NCBI GenBank assembly: GCA_964460665.1
Contig: CAYWSL010000006.1
Coordinates: 1 to 64,000, forward strand
Direction of reading: 5' to 3'
DNA from: K23-9 sp964460665
Lineage (GTDB): Bacteria; Planctomycetota; Planctomycetia; Pirellulales; Pirellulaceae
Length of the DNA stretch: 64,000 nucleotides
The stretch's first letter is position 1; the number at the start of each line of letters is the position of its first letter. Below are positions 6,969 to 15,986 of this stretch, piece after piece. Below the pieces are notes generated by a model that was not told where the DNA came from, searched no databases, and saw only the letters and a list, made by a program, of their open reading frames with translations. Position numbers and translations under genes: made by a program.

Positions 6969-9480
6969 TTGAGGCTTCCCCTTTCTTGTCCATGACTGAC
7001 TGACGTAGCAATTCGATTTTGTTTTCCCACTCCATGCCCCAAAACGACGCCATTAAGAACTGATACTGGTACATCGAATCAATGGCGGGGTTGTCTCTGT
7101 GTCTTGGCCCATACGGTCCCATCTTGAACCCATCGGGGCCGATCACATGCTGGTGTAGCTGAAGAGACCACTGGGGGTTTTTTTCATGCTCGATGGCGTC
7201 AAGCAAGATCTCGACCAACCGATCGATGTATGCCGGTTGAATCGCATCCGCGATCCTGGGAGCATGCCTTCCGTACTGACGATGAAACGAATAGCCGCCA
7301 AACTGACGCTTGGGCCGGTACCGCAAAACCCCTGTTAGAGACTTTGTTGCGTACTTGTCAGGGTTGTTGTGAATCTCCATCCAGTCCCGCCACGCTACCA
7401 GCAGAGCGCGACGTCGATCTTTGCGCCGCTGTTCTTTTGAAGGAAGACAGCTGAGTGAATGAATGTAGAAAGATTGGTCTTTTGCATCCTTCAACAGATC
7501 GCTTGACAACGCGTCCAGCAATTCGATTTCGTACCGATCCGCCCATTCTTGATCAACGATTTGGTTGCTTTGCCGAAGACCACGAACCGCAATAGCAAGG
7601 GCTTTAACCCAATCGCCAAAATGTTCAATTGCGCCGTCGCGTTCGCTTTCACCAGCTGCTTCGGCGAGCACCCGCTGAAGGTCAAAGTCGATTCCGATTC
7701 CATTCACTTCGAGTGCCGTCAGCGGAGTGCTTTTGCTAATGTTCAGGATATTTGCAAAGCGATGCGGAGGCTTGATCTTCTGAATCTCCTTGGGCATTGA
7801 AGCTAGAAACTCGTCTTCGTCCGCCATTGGGATCATTTCGCCATCCGAGCGGTACCAATGCAGGACGGAGGCCTCATTTCTGAAAGTAGACATACCATTC
7901 GTGCTGGAGATTGACGGTTCACCTTTCACTTCAGCAAGCAAACCCATTCGTTTCGTCGCAGGCATGCGTTTCGCGGACAAGATTGTCGCCATCCCTGGCA
8001 GAAGCGGGACAAACAACAGGACCAAAATCGTGCCCACCGCAACGACATATGCCCGAGGTCGGTCACGACCATCCATGTACCTTTTCATCATCAATCGCGT
8101 CGAGATCATTGGCGTCAATACGAGCGTTGCTACCAGCCAGATCGGCGCGTCGAAATCCAGGACGGTGATCACAAGCCAGCCAATCACAACCCCAGAAAGA
8201 ATCGGCGCCAAAATGACGGCGACAGAGACCATTCGCAGTAGTTGCGAAACCCACTGCGAAACGGAATACACCGCAACGATGCCGATGCCAATCGCTAACG
8301 GGCTGAGCCCCATGTTCGATGAATTCATGATCGCGACGATATAGATCAGCACGCCCATTGCCAGCAGAGAAAGCCCGACTAGTTGCCGACCCCAATAGAC
8401 GGTGCCTGCATTGATTCCGCGATCTGCAAAGAATCGCACTTTTTGAAAACCACAATCGTCTTTGAATGTGTAGACGGCCAACCAAGAAACAGCAAAAAAG
8501 CCCAAGGCTGGCAGCAGCGCCAAAACGCCAGTGGTTTCCATGAACAGCGCCAAGTGCAATAAGGTATATGCGAACAACGCGAACAGACCAAGCAGCACGA
8601 AACGCGAACTACGCCACACCTGCCAGATGATCGGTGCAAGCTGCGTTGCAAATACCGGCATGGGAGCGGCAATCTGTGGCGACTCGTATGCTGATCGTGC
8701 ATCAGACACTGGGACAGACGGAGCTTCTTTCGGCGAGAGTGCTTGGGCTCCGCGGCGATATCCAATCACTGCGAAGACGACGGCCAGCAATAGTGACGCT
8801 ACAAACCATACAAAGCTCAGTTCACTAGGCTTGAGAATCCGCCACCACATGGCACTTCCCTGATCGCAGATCTGTACGATCACCATCGGAAGCGTCGCGC
8901 ATCCGATTAGCAGCAGCAGCGAATTGAATTGGTTCTTGATACGCCAACAACTATAAAAGCCAGCGGCAAGAACCATGTACGAAAAGGCAACCAACCCCGG
9001 ATAGTTTGTGGGAAGACGATTTGCCTGTTGCCAACCACTCGCATTCAGAGTCCCACGTTGATTGACCAACTCTGGAGCTATGTTAGGCAACGACCCGAGC
9101 AAAAAGATTAACGCGAGTGCGATCACCCATGTGATCAACAATCCCGCCGCAGCCAAAGCGAACTTTTGCAGCACCAACGACTTGGGTTTGATGGGAAGCG
9201 TCGATAGCCAACGCATCGTGCCTTGTTCGCGTTCGTGGCCAATCATCACCGCACCCGCGCCGGTGGCAAACAAGCCTGGAATCGCCAAGAGCGGCAACTC
9301 AATCCTGCCTCGCATCCAACTGACGTATTGGCTGCCGAATGCGTGCGCAATCACCATCAAGATGGCAATCGCCACGAGCGAACCAATCAGCGGTAGCAGT
9401 TGGCGAACTTCTTTCCACCAGAACCAGCGATTGTGAAAAAGCGTGCCAGGCCCTGCATCTGTCCCCACGGTGTCACTCAT
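6961..9480 (-). CDS. ABC-2 type transporter permease with large C-terminal soluble region
   Basis: An 839-residue integral membrane protein. The N-terminal half (to about residue 505) contains two sets of hydrophobic helices, beginning with LLPLIGSLVAIAILMVIAHAF after the WWKEVRQLLP amphipathic 'elbow' typical of ABC-2 permeases. HEREQGTMRWLSTLPI near residue 85 is the family's cytoplasmic coupling segment. The last 320 residues are soluble and charged, which is unusual for this family. The gene overlaps the ATPase stop by ATGA (9477-9480) and the next gene by 8 bp, so the three proteins are translationally coupled. The substrate cannot be read from sequence; GntR/YtrA-controlled systems of this type are often linked to cell-envelope stress or antibiotic export. 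Confidence 0.8.
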   Translation of the reverse strand: MSDTVGTDAGPGTLFHNRWFWWKEVRQLLPLIGSLVAIAILMVIAHAFGSQYVSWMRGRIELPLLAIPGLFATGAGAVMIGHEREQGTMRWLSTLPIKPKSLVLQKFALAAAGLLITWVIALALIFLLGSLPNIAPELVNQRGTLNASGWQQANRLPTNYPGLVAFSYMVLAAGFYSCWRIKNQFNSLLLLIGCATLPMVIVQICDQGSAMWWRILKPSELSFVWFVASLLLAVVFAVIGYRRGAQALSPKEAPSVPVSDARSAYESPQIAAPMPVFATQLAPIIWQVWRSSRFVLLGLFALFAYTLLHLALFMETTGVLALLPALGFFAVSWLAVYTFKDDCGFQKVRFFADRGINAGTVYWGRQLVGLSLLAMGVLIYIVAIMNSSNMGLSPLAIGIGIVAVYSVSQWVSQLLRMVSVAVILAPILSGVVIGWLVITVLDFDAPIWLVATLVLTPMISTRLMMKRYMDGRDRPRAYVVAVGTILVLLFVPLLPGMATILSAKRMPATKRMGLLAEVKGEPSISSTNGMSTFRNEASVLHWYRSDGEMIPMADEDEFLASMPKEIQKIKPPHRFANILNISKSTPLTALEVNGIGIDFDLQRVLAEAAGESERDGAIEHFGDWVKALAIAVRGLRQSNQIVDQEWADRYEIELLDALSSDLLKDAKDQSFYIHSLSCLPSKEQRRKDRRRALLVAWRDWMEIHNNPDKYATKSLTGVLRYRPKRQFGGYSFHRQYGRHAPRIADAIQPAYIDRLVEILLDAIEHEKNPQWSLQLHQHVIGPDGFKMGPYGPRHRDNPAIDSMYQYQFLMASFWGMEWENKIELLRQSVMDKKGEASNE

Positions 9481-10418
9481 GATGCCGCCTCCACTTTCGC
9501 AACGGGGTCGCTTGAATTCGCGAACGGCTCATCACTGGATGTACACGCAACAAAGATCTCTTCCAACGTTGCCAATCGTTGCCGAATTCCGATCACTCCA
9601 GCAGTGTCGCGGATCGAATCCAGCATCCCAGGCTTCAGGTTGCGAACGAACAGCTCTCGTGAACGGCCTTCAGACTGTTCGCTGATAACGTCCGCACCAT
9701 CAGGCAATACAGGCAACGCTCGCATTGGGTCTTGAAGGTCGATGACGACTTGAAAAATCGACTCGCGAATTTCTGTCAGCGACCCGATCAACCGAATCTT
9801 ACCGTGGTGCAAAATCGCGATCGTGTCGGCGACTCGTTCCACTTCGGCGATCTGGTGACTGGAAAGAAACACGGTTCGCCCCGCGGCCGCGCGATCAATC
9901 ATGCTTTCTAAAAAGCTCTTGCGAACTTTCGGATCCAGACCTGATGTGGGTTCGTCCATGATCACCAAACTCGGGTCGTGCGCCATCGACAACGAAAGCG
10001 CCACCTTTGCACGCTGCCCCTTACTAAGATGACGGATCTTTTGATGCATCGACACTTCATATCGCTGGATCGATTCCTGATAACGATCCACAAATTGTGG
10101 GTCGTAGAACGATCCCGTGAAGCCGCCGATTTCTGCAACCGTCATCCAGTCGTACAAAGCTGGCGAGTCCGAGACGTAACCAATCTTTCGGCGAACGGCC
10201 TGAGTCTCGGTCAACGGGTCCAAATCGAAAACACGGCAGGAACCTGACGTTGGTTTTTGAAAACCGGTTAAGACGCGAATCAATGTGGTTTTGCCTGCGC
10301 CATTTTCACCCAAGAGTGCAAAAACGGTGCCCGGCATGATTTGCAAATCGACACCATCAAGCGCGTTGCACCGCTTGAAGTGCATTCGCAATGCGGTTGT
10401 CGTGATAACAGGTTCCAT
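9477..10418 (-). CDS. ABC transporter ATP-binding protein
   Basis: A 313-residue ATPase subunit. Walker A is GENGAGKTTL (about residues 36-45), the signature motif is a variant, LSKGQRAKVALSLSMA, and Walker B plus D-loop is LVIMDEPTSGLDP, followed by the H-loop FLSSHQ. The N-terminal 220 residues are the nucleotide-binding domain. The C-terminal 90 residues form the extra domain seen in CcmA/YtrB-type subunits. It sits between the GntR regulator (50 bp upstream) and the permease, whose ATG overlaps its TGA. It powers the 839-residue permease next door. Confidence 0.9.
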   Translation of the reverse strand: MEPVITTTALRMHFKRCNALDGVDLQIMPGTVFALLGENGAGKTTLIRVLTGFQKPTSGSCRVFDLDPLTETQAVRRKIGYVSDSPALYDWMTVAEIGGFTGSFYDPQFVDRYQESIQRYEVSMHQKIRHLSKGQRAKVALSLSMAHDPSLVIMDEPTSGLDPKVRKSFLESMIDRAAAGRTVFLSSHQIAEVERVADTIAILHHGKIRLIGSLTEIRESIFQVVIDLQDPMRALPVLPDGADVISEQSEGRSRELFVRNLKPGMLDSIRDTAGVIGIRQRLATLEEIFVACTSSDEPFANSSDPVAKVEAAS

Positions 10419-10467
10419 GGACTTACTCGGCTGTTGAAAAGTGGCAATGGAAAAGTGTTTGGGAAAC

Positions 10468-10893
10468 TCAGGGCGACTCTTCTTCGGTGGATGGCTGATG
10501 AACCGATGGCTGAGTTTTGCTCAGTTTCTTTAAGTGTTTGTCCACAAGCGATCGGATCCGTTTTTCGTCCAATCCTGCGTGCCAGGCTTCAGACAGCGTT
10601 GCCGCAATCCGTTCTCCAAGGGCACTTTCTCGCTCCCGCCGACAAAGCGCGACGGCATCATCGCGGACCACCATGCCTCGGCCGCGAAGCGTTTCGACGA
10701 CGCCGTCACTCTGCAGTTCTGCAAACGCTCGGGCGACCGTGTTGGGGTTGATCGTCAGCCGACCGCTAAGCACTCGAGCGCTGGGCAGCAACTGACCGGG
10801 ACTGAGCGTGCCAGCGGCGATCGCAAACTTGATTTGCCGCACGATCTGCTGATAGATCGCGACATCGCTGTGGACATCAATGGATAAAAACAT
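10468..10893 (-). CDS. GntR-family transcriptional regulator, YtrA type
   Basis: A 141-residue regulator. Residues about 10-75 form the GntR winged helix (IYQQIVRQIKFAIAAGTLSPGQLLPSARVLSG, then INPNTVARAFAELQSDGVVETLRGRG). The short helical tail, without a large effector domain, is characteristic of the YtrA subfamily, which typically represses a neighbouring ABC-transporter operon including itself. The ATG at 10893 follows AAGGG by a suitable distance and is preferred to the TTG two codons upstream. It is the first gene of the four-gene minus-strand operon ending at 5709. An AT-rich operator candidate overlaps its promoter. Confidence 0.88.
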   Translation of the reverse strand: MFLSIDVHSDVAIYQQIVRQIKFAIAAGTLSPGQLLPSARVLSGRLTINPNTVARAFAELQSDGVVETLRGRGMVVRDDAVALCRRERESALGERIAATLSEAWHAGLDEKRIRSLVDKHLKKLSKTQPSVHQPSTEEESP

Positions 10894-10929
10894 GGCCAAA
10901 ACCCTTGAAAGAACCGGCTTCTTGGTTCA

Positions 10930-10966
10930 CTAGCTATATAGTACACTGGTTAGCAGGGCCGTGCAA
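10930..10966 (-). promoter_or_regulatory. promoter of the GntR-ABC operon with candidate operator
   Basis: On the minus strand, TTGCAC (-35, 10961-10966) is followed by exactly 17 bases and TACTAT (-10, 10938-10943). The start of transcription would be near 10930, about 37 bases before the regulator's ATG. The -10 lies inside AGTGTACTATATAG, which has the half-site look (GTGTACTATATA) of operators bound by YtrA-type GntR repressors. The other half is degenerate. Autorepression is therefore plausible but inferred. Confidence 0.55.
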
Positions 10967-11176
10967 GTCACTTTTTGAGTCTGCACAATTTGGATCGTAG
11001 AAGGATTCGCCAGAAAGCCTGTTTTGGCGATGCCGTAGGGTTCGGTTCCGTCGTTCCGACCGGACACGCAGCAATTGTCCGCTTTGAAACCGGATGTACA
11101 CTTCAGCCTCCCAAGAAAACAAAGAATTTGATGGGCAGTTTCTCGCGTGGGAGGGTGAATCTAGGCGATGAACGTC

Positions 11177-12598
11177 CTATGCAGAAATCACGTCGTGGAT
11201 AACGTTGCCTTCGTTTTCGTCGATTCTTTCTGGCCGACCTTTGTTTAGATAAATCAGCTTGCGATGGTCTAGTCCCAGCAAATACAGAATCGTGCTATGT
11301 AGATCGTGCACGTGCACACGATCTTCGACCGCGTGTAAGCCGACTTCGTCTGTCGTGCCGAAGGCTTGGCCTGCTTTCACGCCTCCGCCGGCCATCACCA
11401 TCGTGAATCCCGTTGGGTTGTGGTCGCGCCCGTCGCCTTTCTCGCTCATCGGTGTCCGCCCGAATTCGCCACCCCAGACGACAAGCGTTTCATCCAGCAG
11501 TCCGCGACGCGCTAAATCGGTTAGCAAGCCCGCGACGGGCTTGTCCATGCCGCGACACATCTTGGTGTGGTTGCTTTCGATTTTGCTGTGCGCATCCCAC
11601 TTGCTGCCCGCGCCGTGATAGCACTGAATGAATCGCACGCCGCGTTCGACCATCCGCCGCGCTAAAAGACAACTGCGGCCAAATTCTGCGGTGTCCTTGT
11701 TGTCCAAACCGTACAGCGATTTTGTTTCTGCAGTCTCCTGTGCAAGATCGACCGCTTCGGGTGCACAGCTTTGCATTTGGTAGGCCAATTCGTAGCTGCG
11801 AATTCTGGCTTCCAGTTCACTGTTTTCTTTTCGCGAAAGCGCGTGTCGCTGGTTGATCTGGGCCAAGTAATCCAACTGCGTGCGTTGCTGACTTGGATTG
11901 ACATGCTTCGGTCGGTTTAAGTTGGCAAACGGCGTGGTGCCGTTTTGGATCGCCGTGCCTTGATAGACCGCCGGCATGAAACCGGTGCCCCAGTTGCGAG
12001 GACCGTTCACGACCGTGCCTTTGTCTTGCATGACGACATACGCGGGCAAGTCCTGGTTGACGGTCCCCAGTCCATACGTCACCCAGCTACCCAGTGATGG
12101 CCGCCCGCCAAACTGAGTCCCCGTGTTCATCTGACACACACCACCGGAGTGGTTAATCCCGTTCGTCCAGCACGACCGGATCACGGCAAAGTCATCCGCC
12201 CGCGTTGCCATGTGTGGCAGCCAGTCAGAAATCCACAATCCGCTTTCGCCATGTTGTTTCCATTTACGCTTTGACGCCAACACCGGCGAATCAAACTCGC
12301 CCATCGGCGTGATCACCCGACTAAAACTATCTGGTAGCGGTTTCCCCGCCAATTTCTGCACTGCGGGCTTCGGATCGAACGTATCGATGTGACTCGGTCC
12401 GCCCTCCATGAACAGAAAAATCACACTCTTTGCGCGTGGGCGATGATGTGTCGCCTTTGCCGCCAACGGCGAAACTACATTGGACTCCGCGGCGGAAATC
12501 CCCGCCAGCGCCACGGCACCAAACCCAGCGCCCGCGCCCAACAACATCTGTCGCCGCGAAAATCCACTTGGCATCTTCGGTTCTCGCTCAATCGACAT
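11177..12598 (-). CDS. DUF1501 family Tat-exported protein
   Basis: A 473-residue DUF1501 protein, a family distantly related to sulfatases/alkaline phosphatases and greatly expanded in planctomycetes. The N terminus holds a twin-arginine signal (SRRQMLLGAGAGFGAVALAG, residues 14-33), so it is exported folded. The core begins KSVIFLFMEGGPSHIDTFDPKP (metal-site-like Asp/His region near residue 70). GGEFGRTPMSEKGDGRDHNP near residue 375 is the conserved family block. Its start overlaps the 3' end of the DUF1549/DUF1553 gene by 11 bp, the arrangement seen across planctomycetes. The pair is thought to act on sulfated or complex polysaccharides, but the activity is not established. Confidence 0.9.
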   Translation of the reverse strand: MSIEREPKMPSGFSRRQMLLGAGAGFGAVALAGISAAESNVVSPLAAKATHHRPRAKSVIFLFMEGGPSHIDTFDPKPAVQKLAGKPLPDSFSRVITPMGEFDSPVLASKRKWKQHGESGLWISDWLPHMATRADDFAVIRSCWTNGINHSGGVCQMNTGTQFGGRPSLGSWVTYGLGTVNQDLPAYVVMQDKGTVVNGPRNWGTGFMPAVYQGTAIQNGTTPFANLNRPKHVNPSQQRTQLDYLAQINQRHALSRKENSELEARIRSYELAYQMQSCAPEAVDLAQETAETKSLYGLDNKDTAEFGRSCLLARRMVERGVRFIQCYHGAGSKWDAHSKIESNHTKMCRGMDKPVAGLLTDLARRGLLDETLVVWGGEFGRTPMSEKGDGRDHNPTGFTMVMAGGGVKAGQAFGTTDEVGLHAVEDRVHVHDLHSTILYLLGLDHRKLIYLNKGRPERIDENEGNVIHDVISA

Positions 12599-15500
12599 AA
12601 ATCAGCTCGTTGGAATTCAGGAGTGCGTGGACCCAAGCGTCTCTCGCCCGTTCTTTCCTGGTCATCACCTTGGGCTTGCGGATCGAAGCCCAAGCGTGAT
12701 GGTTGTTGCCTGACGAATCGCGACCGAGCTTTTCTTTGTCGTCAAACTGCCAGTCAATCACGTAGTTGGGAAGCCCTGCATCGGAATCGGCTTGTGCAAG
12801 AACCGCCAAGTCACGGTGCTTCGTTTCGATCCGAATGCTATCGATCAATCCGTCCCACTGGTGCTTGCCGAACCGGTCACCGATCGTCACGTCGTTTTCC
12901 GGCCGAATGTTTTCGGTGACTTTGTGCGACGCCTTGGCAGTCTTTAGCTCGGCGTCTTTCTTAGATAAGTCACGCAAGTAAAACGTGATGCCGTTCTTGC
13001 TGGTATCAGACAGCTTCACCGCAGCGGCGACGTAATACGGTTTGTTCAGCTCCAACCGTAGATTCGACGGAACGACTTCGTAGTGCAGTTTCTTTCCGTC
13101 CCCAGTATCGCCGACAATTTGCAGGATCAAGTTCAGCGGTTTGTAAGCACTTTTGGTACTGGTCACGCCCAGCGACCAGCCCTGGCGCGACTTGCTGCCG
13201 TTCCAATGCCCGACGATCGTTCGAACATTTGCATCCTTGTACAGCGACCGCAACAACACCGTTGCTTCCACCGTAAAGTCGCCATCGGGTAAATCGTCCG
13301 ACGCCTTCAAACTGATTTCGATGGGGCCGCCCGGTTTGAGGTCGATCGCTTTACTGCCGGTTTTCGGCATGGCGACAAGCGTTTTTACATCCGGTACTTT
13401 TTCGACTGGCGTTTGCGAAGTGTACTGCCGCAGGAACTCGGTTGCCAAAATGGTTTCCGATTGACTAGGCGTGCGACTAAGTAGCGTTTTGAAAACGCGG
13501 TCAACAAAATCGGCATCCCGTTCTTCGCTGGCAAACCGCTTTGCAACGACTGCCGCCCGTGCGTTCGCCCACGTTCCGTTGGCCAACAACAGTGATTGAG
13601 TCGACGTCGTGGTGCGATGGCGTTTGCCGACACTACGAATTCGATCCGGCGCGTCAAAGGCAGCCAACAACGGGTCGGGCCTGTTCCGTTTGACTAGTTT
13701 GTAGATTGCTCGCTTGCCCGCTTTCAGTTCGCCGCTGGCGCTCAATACGCTGTCGTGGATTTCTTCGCCCGAAAGTCGGCGCGGAGCCATTCGCCACAAC
13801 AGTCGATTTTCTGGATCGATTTGGTTGACAAGCTGTTTGTCATTTTCGATCGACATCGATGCTTGACGATACGTTGCCGACAGCAGAATCCGTCGATGCA
13901 CGGCTTTGATGCTCCAGCCGTCTTCAACGAATCGTGCGGCCAGCCAGTCCAACAACTTTGGATGCGAAGGCGGTGTGCCCAAGCGCCCAAAATCACTGGA
14001 CGTGTCCACCAAGCCACGGCCGAAGTGCTGCTGCCAAATGCGATTGACCATCACCCGCGCCGTCAACGGATTCGACTCACTGGCAATCCAATCGGCCAGC
14101 GCCGTCCGTCGCCCGGTCGACTTCAGCGCCGCATCCGGCGGAACCACGATGGCACTGCCGGGATCAAGCAACGTCAGAAATCCCGGAGTGATCGGGCGTT
14201 TTTTGGGATCATCGGGTAGGTAGGTTGCCGGCGCGATTGGCCCCACGTCGCTGCCAACGAACTTCATTGTCGGCAGGGGCTTGGGTTTCATGTGATCGAA
14301 CGTGGCCAACTGCTTTCGCAGTTTCTGGCGCTCCGCTTCGTCTTCTTTGCTAAGCCATTCGGGCAACTTGTCCACCGGCAAGTCAAACTGACGCTCGGCC
14401 AAACCCGCGATTTGCGATTCGTAGGGCTCGCGTTGATATGGACGCTTGCGAATCATCGCTTTGATCTTGGGGATGAATCTTTCAAAGCCTTCGCGAGTCG
14501 CATGTTTCAACAGTTCCGGGTTTTCGATTTCGTGCAAGCGACTGCGTATCGAATCGGTCGCCGCTTCCCACCGCGCCAACTGGTCTTGATAAGCCTGGCG
14601 TGTGTCGGCGTCGGCGATGGGATGCGATTCGGAGGGTTGGAACGCGGCAAAGAACGACCTGATGCGAAAGAAGTCCTTTTGCAGTAGCGGATCAAACTTG
14701 TGGTCGTGACAACGCGCGCACTTCAGTCCCTGCGCCAAGAACACATCGCTGGTTGTTTCGGTGATGTCGTTCAGGATTTCGTGCCATTGTGTTTCGACAT
14801 CGCGTTGATTGTGTTCGTAGATCCAATTCCGCAAGTACATCGTCGCGACCAACGCCTCGCGACTGCCAGGATCGATTTCGTCGCCCGCCAGCTGTTCGCG
14901 TATGAAGCGATCGTACGGTTTGTCTTTGTTAAAAGAATCGATCACGTAGTCGCGATACCGAAACGCTTCGCCTCGCGCGTGGTCGGCACGGTAGCCATCG
15001 GTGTCCGCGTAGCGTACCAGGTCCAACCAAAATCGCGCTTGGTTTTCGCCGTAGGCTTTTTCGCCTAGAAGCCGATCAACCATCGCGGGATAGTCAAAGT
15101 CGGGCGACATCGCGTTGGCAATCGCATCGTCGCTTGGCGGCAGGCCCGTGATGGCGAAGTGCACGCGTCGAACAATCGCGAGCGGATCGGCTTGCCGAGC
15201 GGGCCGAATGCCTTCGGATTCAAGCCGAGAAAGAATGAAATGGTCGACATCATTTTGGCACCACGCTGACTGCTGGACTTTGGGCGGTGCGGAGTCCTTT
15301 ACCGGTTGAAAACACCACCACTCGCGATCCTTATCGGTGATCGCTGGTGGTTTAGCCAACACTACGTCAGCGGGCCACGGAGCGCCGGTCGCAATCCACT
15401 TTTCCAGGCCAGCGATCAAGTCAGCATCAACCTGTTCGTCTGGCGGCATCTCAAGCGATTCGTGCTTCATCGCCTGGACAATCAAGCTTTCGCCTGGTTT

Positions 15501-15743
15501 GCCAGCCACCATCGCAGGTCCCGTGTCACCACCGGACAACAACGATTCGCGCGACGTCAGCCGCAGGTTGCCTTCGTGTTTTTCTTCGTTGTGGCAACTG
15601 ATGCAGTGGCGTGAGAGCACGGGCCGAGCATGGATTTCAAACAGATCACGATCGGCAGCAGAAAGATCCGCAGCCACAAGCGGGCTAATCAGAACTTGGC
15701 TGACAGCGGCTGTTGCAATGATTGAAAGCAGAGAGCGAAGCAC
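12588..15743 (-). CDS. PSCyt1-DUF1549-DUF1553 protein with LamG-like insert
   Basis: A 1051-residue exported protein. It has a signal peptide (1-25), then a planctomycete cytochrome C domain with haem site CISCH (Cys47, Cys50, His51) in the context PVLSRHCISCHNEEKHEG. DUF1549 follows (about 160-370), with a second Cys-rich motif LKCARCHDHKFDP. DUF1553 follows (about 560-800; NPLTARVMVNRIWQQHFG block), then a concanavalin/LamG-like domain (about 830-1010) inserted before the family's C-terminal end (ALLNSNELIYVD). Such proteins are probably periplasmic or surface electron carriers coupled to polysaccharide oxidation. It forms a two-gene overlapping operon with the DUF1501 gene. Confidence 0.9.
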   Translation of the reverse strand: MLRSLLSIIATAAVSQVLISPLVAADLSAADRDLFEIHARPVLSRHCISCHNEEKHEGNLRLTSRESLLSGGDTGPAMVAGKPGESLIVQAMKHESLEMPPDEQVDADLIAGLEKWIATGAPWPADVVLAKPPAITDKDREWWCFQPVKDSAPPKVQQSAWCQNDVDHFILSRLESEGIRPARQADPLAIVRRVHFAITGLPPSDDAIANAMSPDFDYPAMVDRLLGEKAYGENQARFWLDLVRYADTDGYRADHARGEAFRYRDYVIDSFNKDKPYDRFIREQLAGDEIDPGSREALVATMYLRNWIYEHNQRDVETQWHEILNDITETTSDVFLAQGLKCARCHDHKFDPLLQKDFFRIRSFFAAFQPSESHPIADADTRQAYQDQLARWEAATDSIRSRLHEIENPELLKHATREGFERFIPKIKAMIRKRPYQREPYESQIAGLAERQFDLPVDKLPEWLSKEDEAERQKLRKQLATFDHMKPKPLPTMKFVGSDVGPIAPATYLPDDPKKRPITPGFLTLLDPGSAIVVPPDAALKSTGRRTALADWIASESNPLTARVMVNRIWQQHFGRGLVDTSSDFGRLGTPPSHPKLLDWLAARFVEDGWSIKAVHRRILLSATYRQASMSIENDKQLVNQIDPENRLLWRMAPRRLSGEEIHDSVLSASGELKAGKRAIYKLVKRNRPDPLLAAFDAPDRIRSVGKRHRTTTSTQSLLLANGTWANARAAVVAKRFASEERDADFVDRVFKTLLSRTPSQSETILATEFLRQYTSQTPVEKVPDVKTLVAMPKTGSKAIDLKPGGPIEISLKASDDLPDGDFTVEATVLLRSLYKDANVRTIVGHWNGSKSRQGWSLGVTSTKSAYKPLNLILQIVGDTGDGKKLHYEVVPSNLRLELNKPYYVAAAVKLSDTSKNGITFYLRDLSKKDAELKTAKASHKVTENIRPENDVTIGDRFGKHQWDGLIDSIRIETKHRDLAVLAQADSDAGLPNYVIDWQFDDKEKLGRDSSGNNHHAWASIRKPKVMTRKERARDAWVHALLNSNELIYVD

Positions 15744-15781
15744 GGTGGGGGCCTTCGACGATCGGCAGGTGAAAAACGCTT

Positions 15782-15849
15782 GTAGCGGAAATCGTCAAGA
15801 GTCTCGGCGATACGATCAACGCCGAAAGTCTTGCCGGCTTCCGCGCTAC
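15782..15849. repeat. REP-like hairpin element
   Basis: The left arm starting GTAGCGGAAATCGTCAAGAG pairs with the right arm ending CTTCCGCGCTAC, with GCCGA/TCGGC-type pairing near the centre (CTCGGCG with CGCCGAAAG). The stem is long but imperfect. The core CAAGACTTTCGGC (or its complement) recurs at 128-141 and 3265-3278, so this is a dispersed family in the genome. It lies between the cytochrome gene (minus) and the VCBS gene (plus) and may also fold in the 5' leader of either. Confidence 0.65.
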
Positions 15850-15986
15850 GCGTCGCAGCAGCGTTGTGGCCGCTTGTTTGACATGCTGATGGATAACGTG
15901 GGGTGGGAAGCAGACGACGCGGTGGGAGGTTACGATTATACATCAAGCCGCACACCAAATACCTGCATCCAGTTGAAACCAACGCC

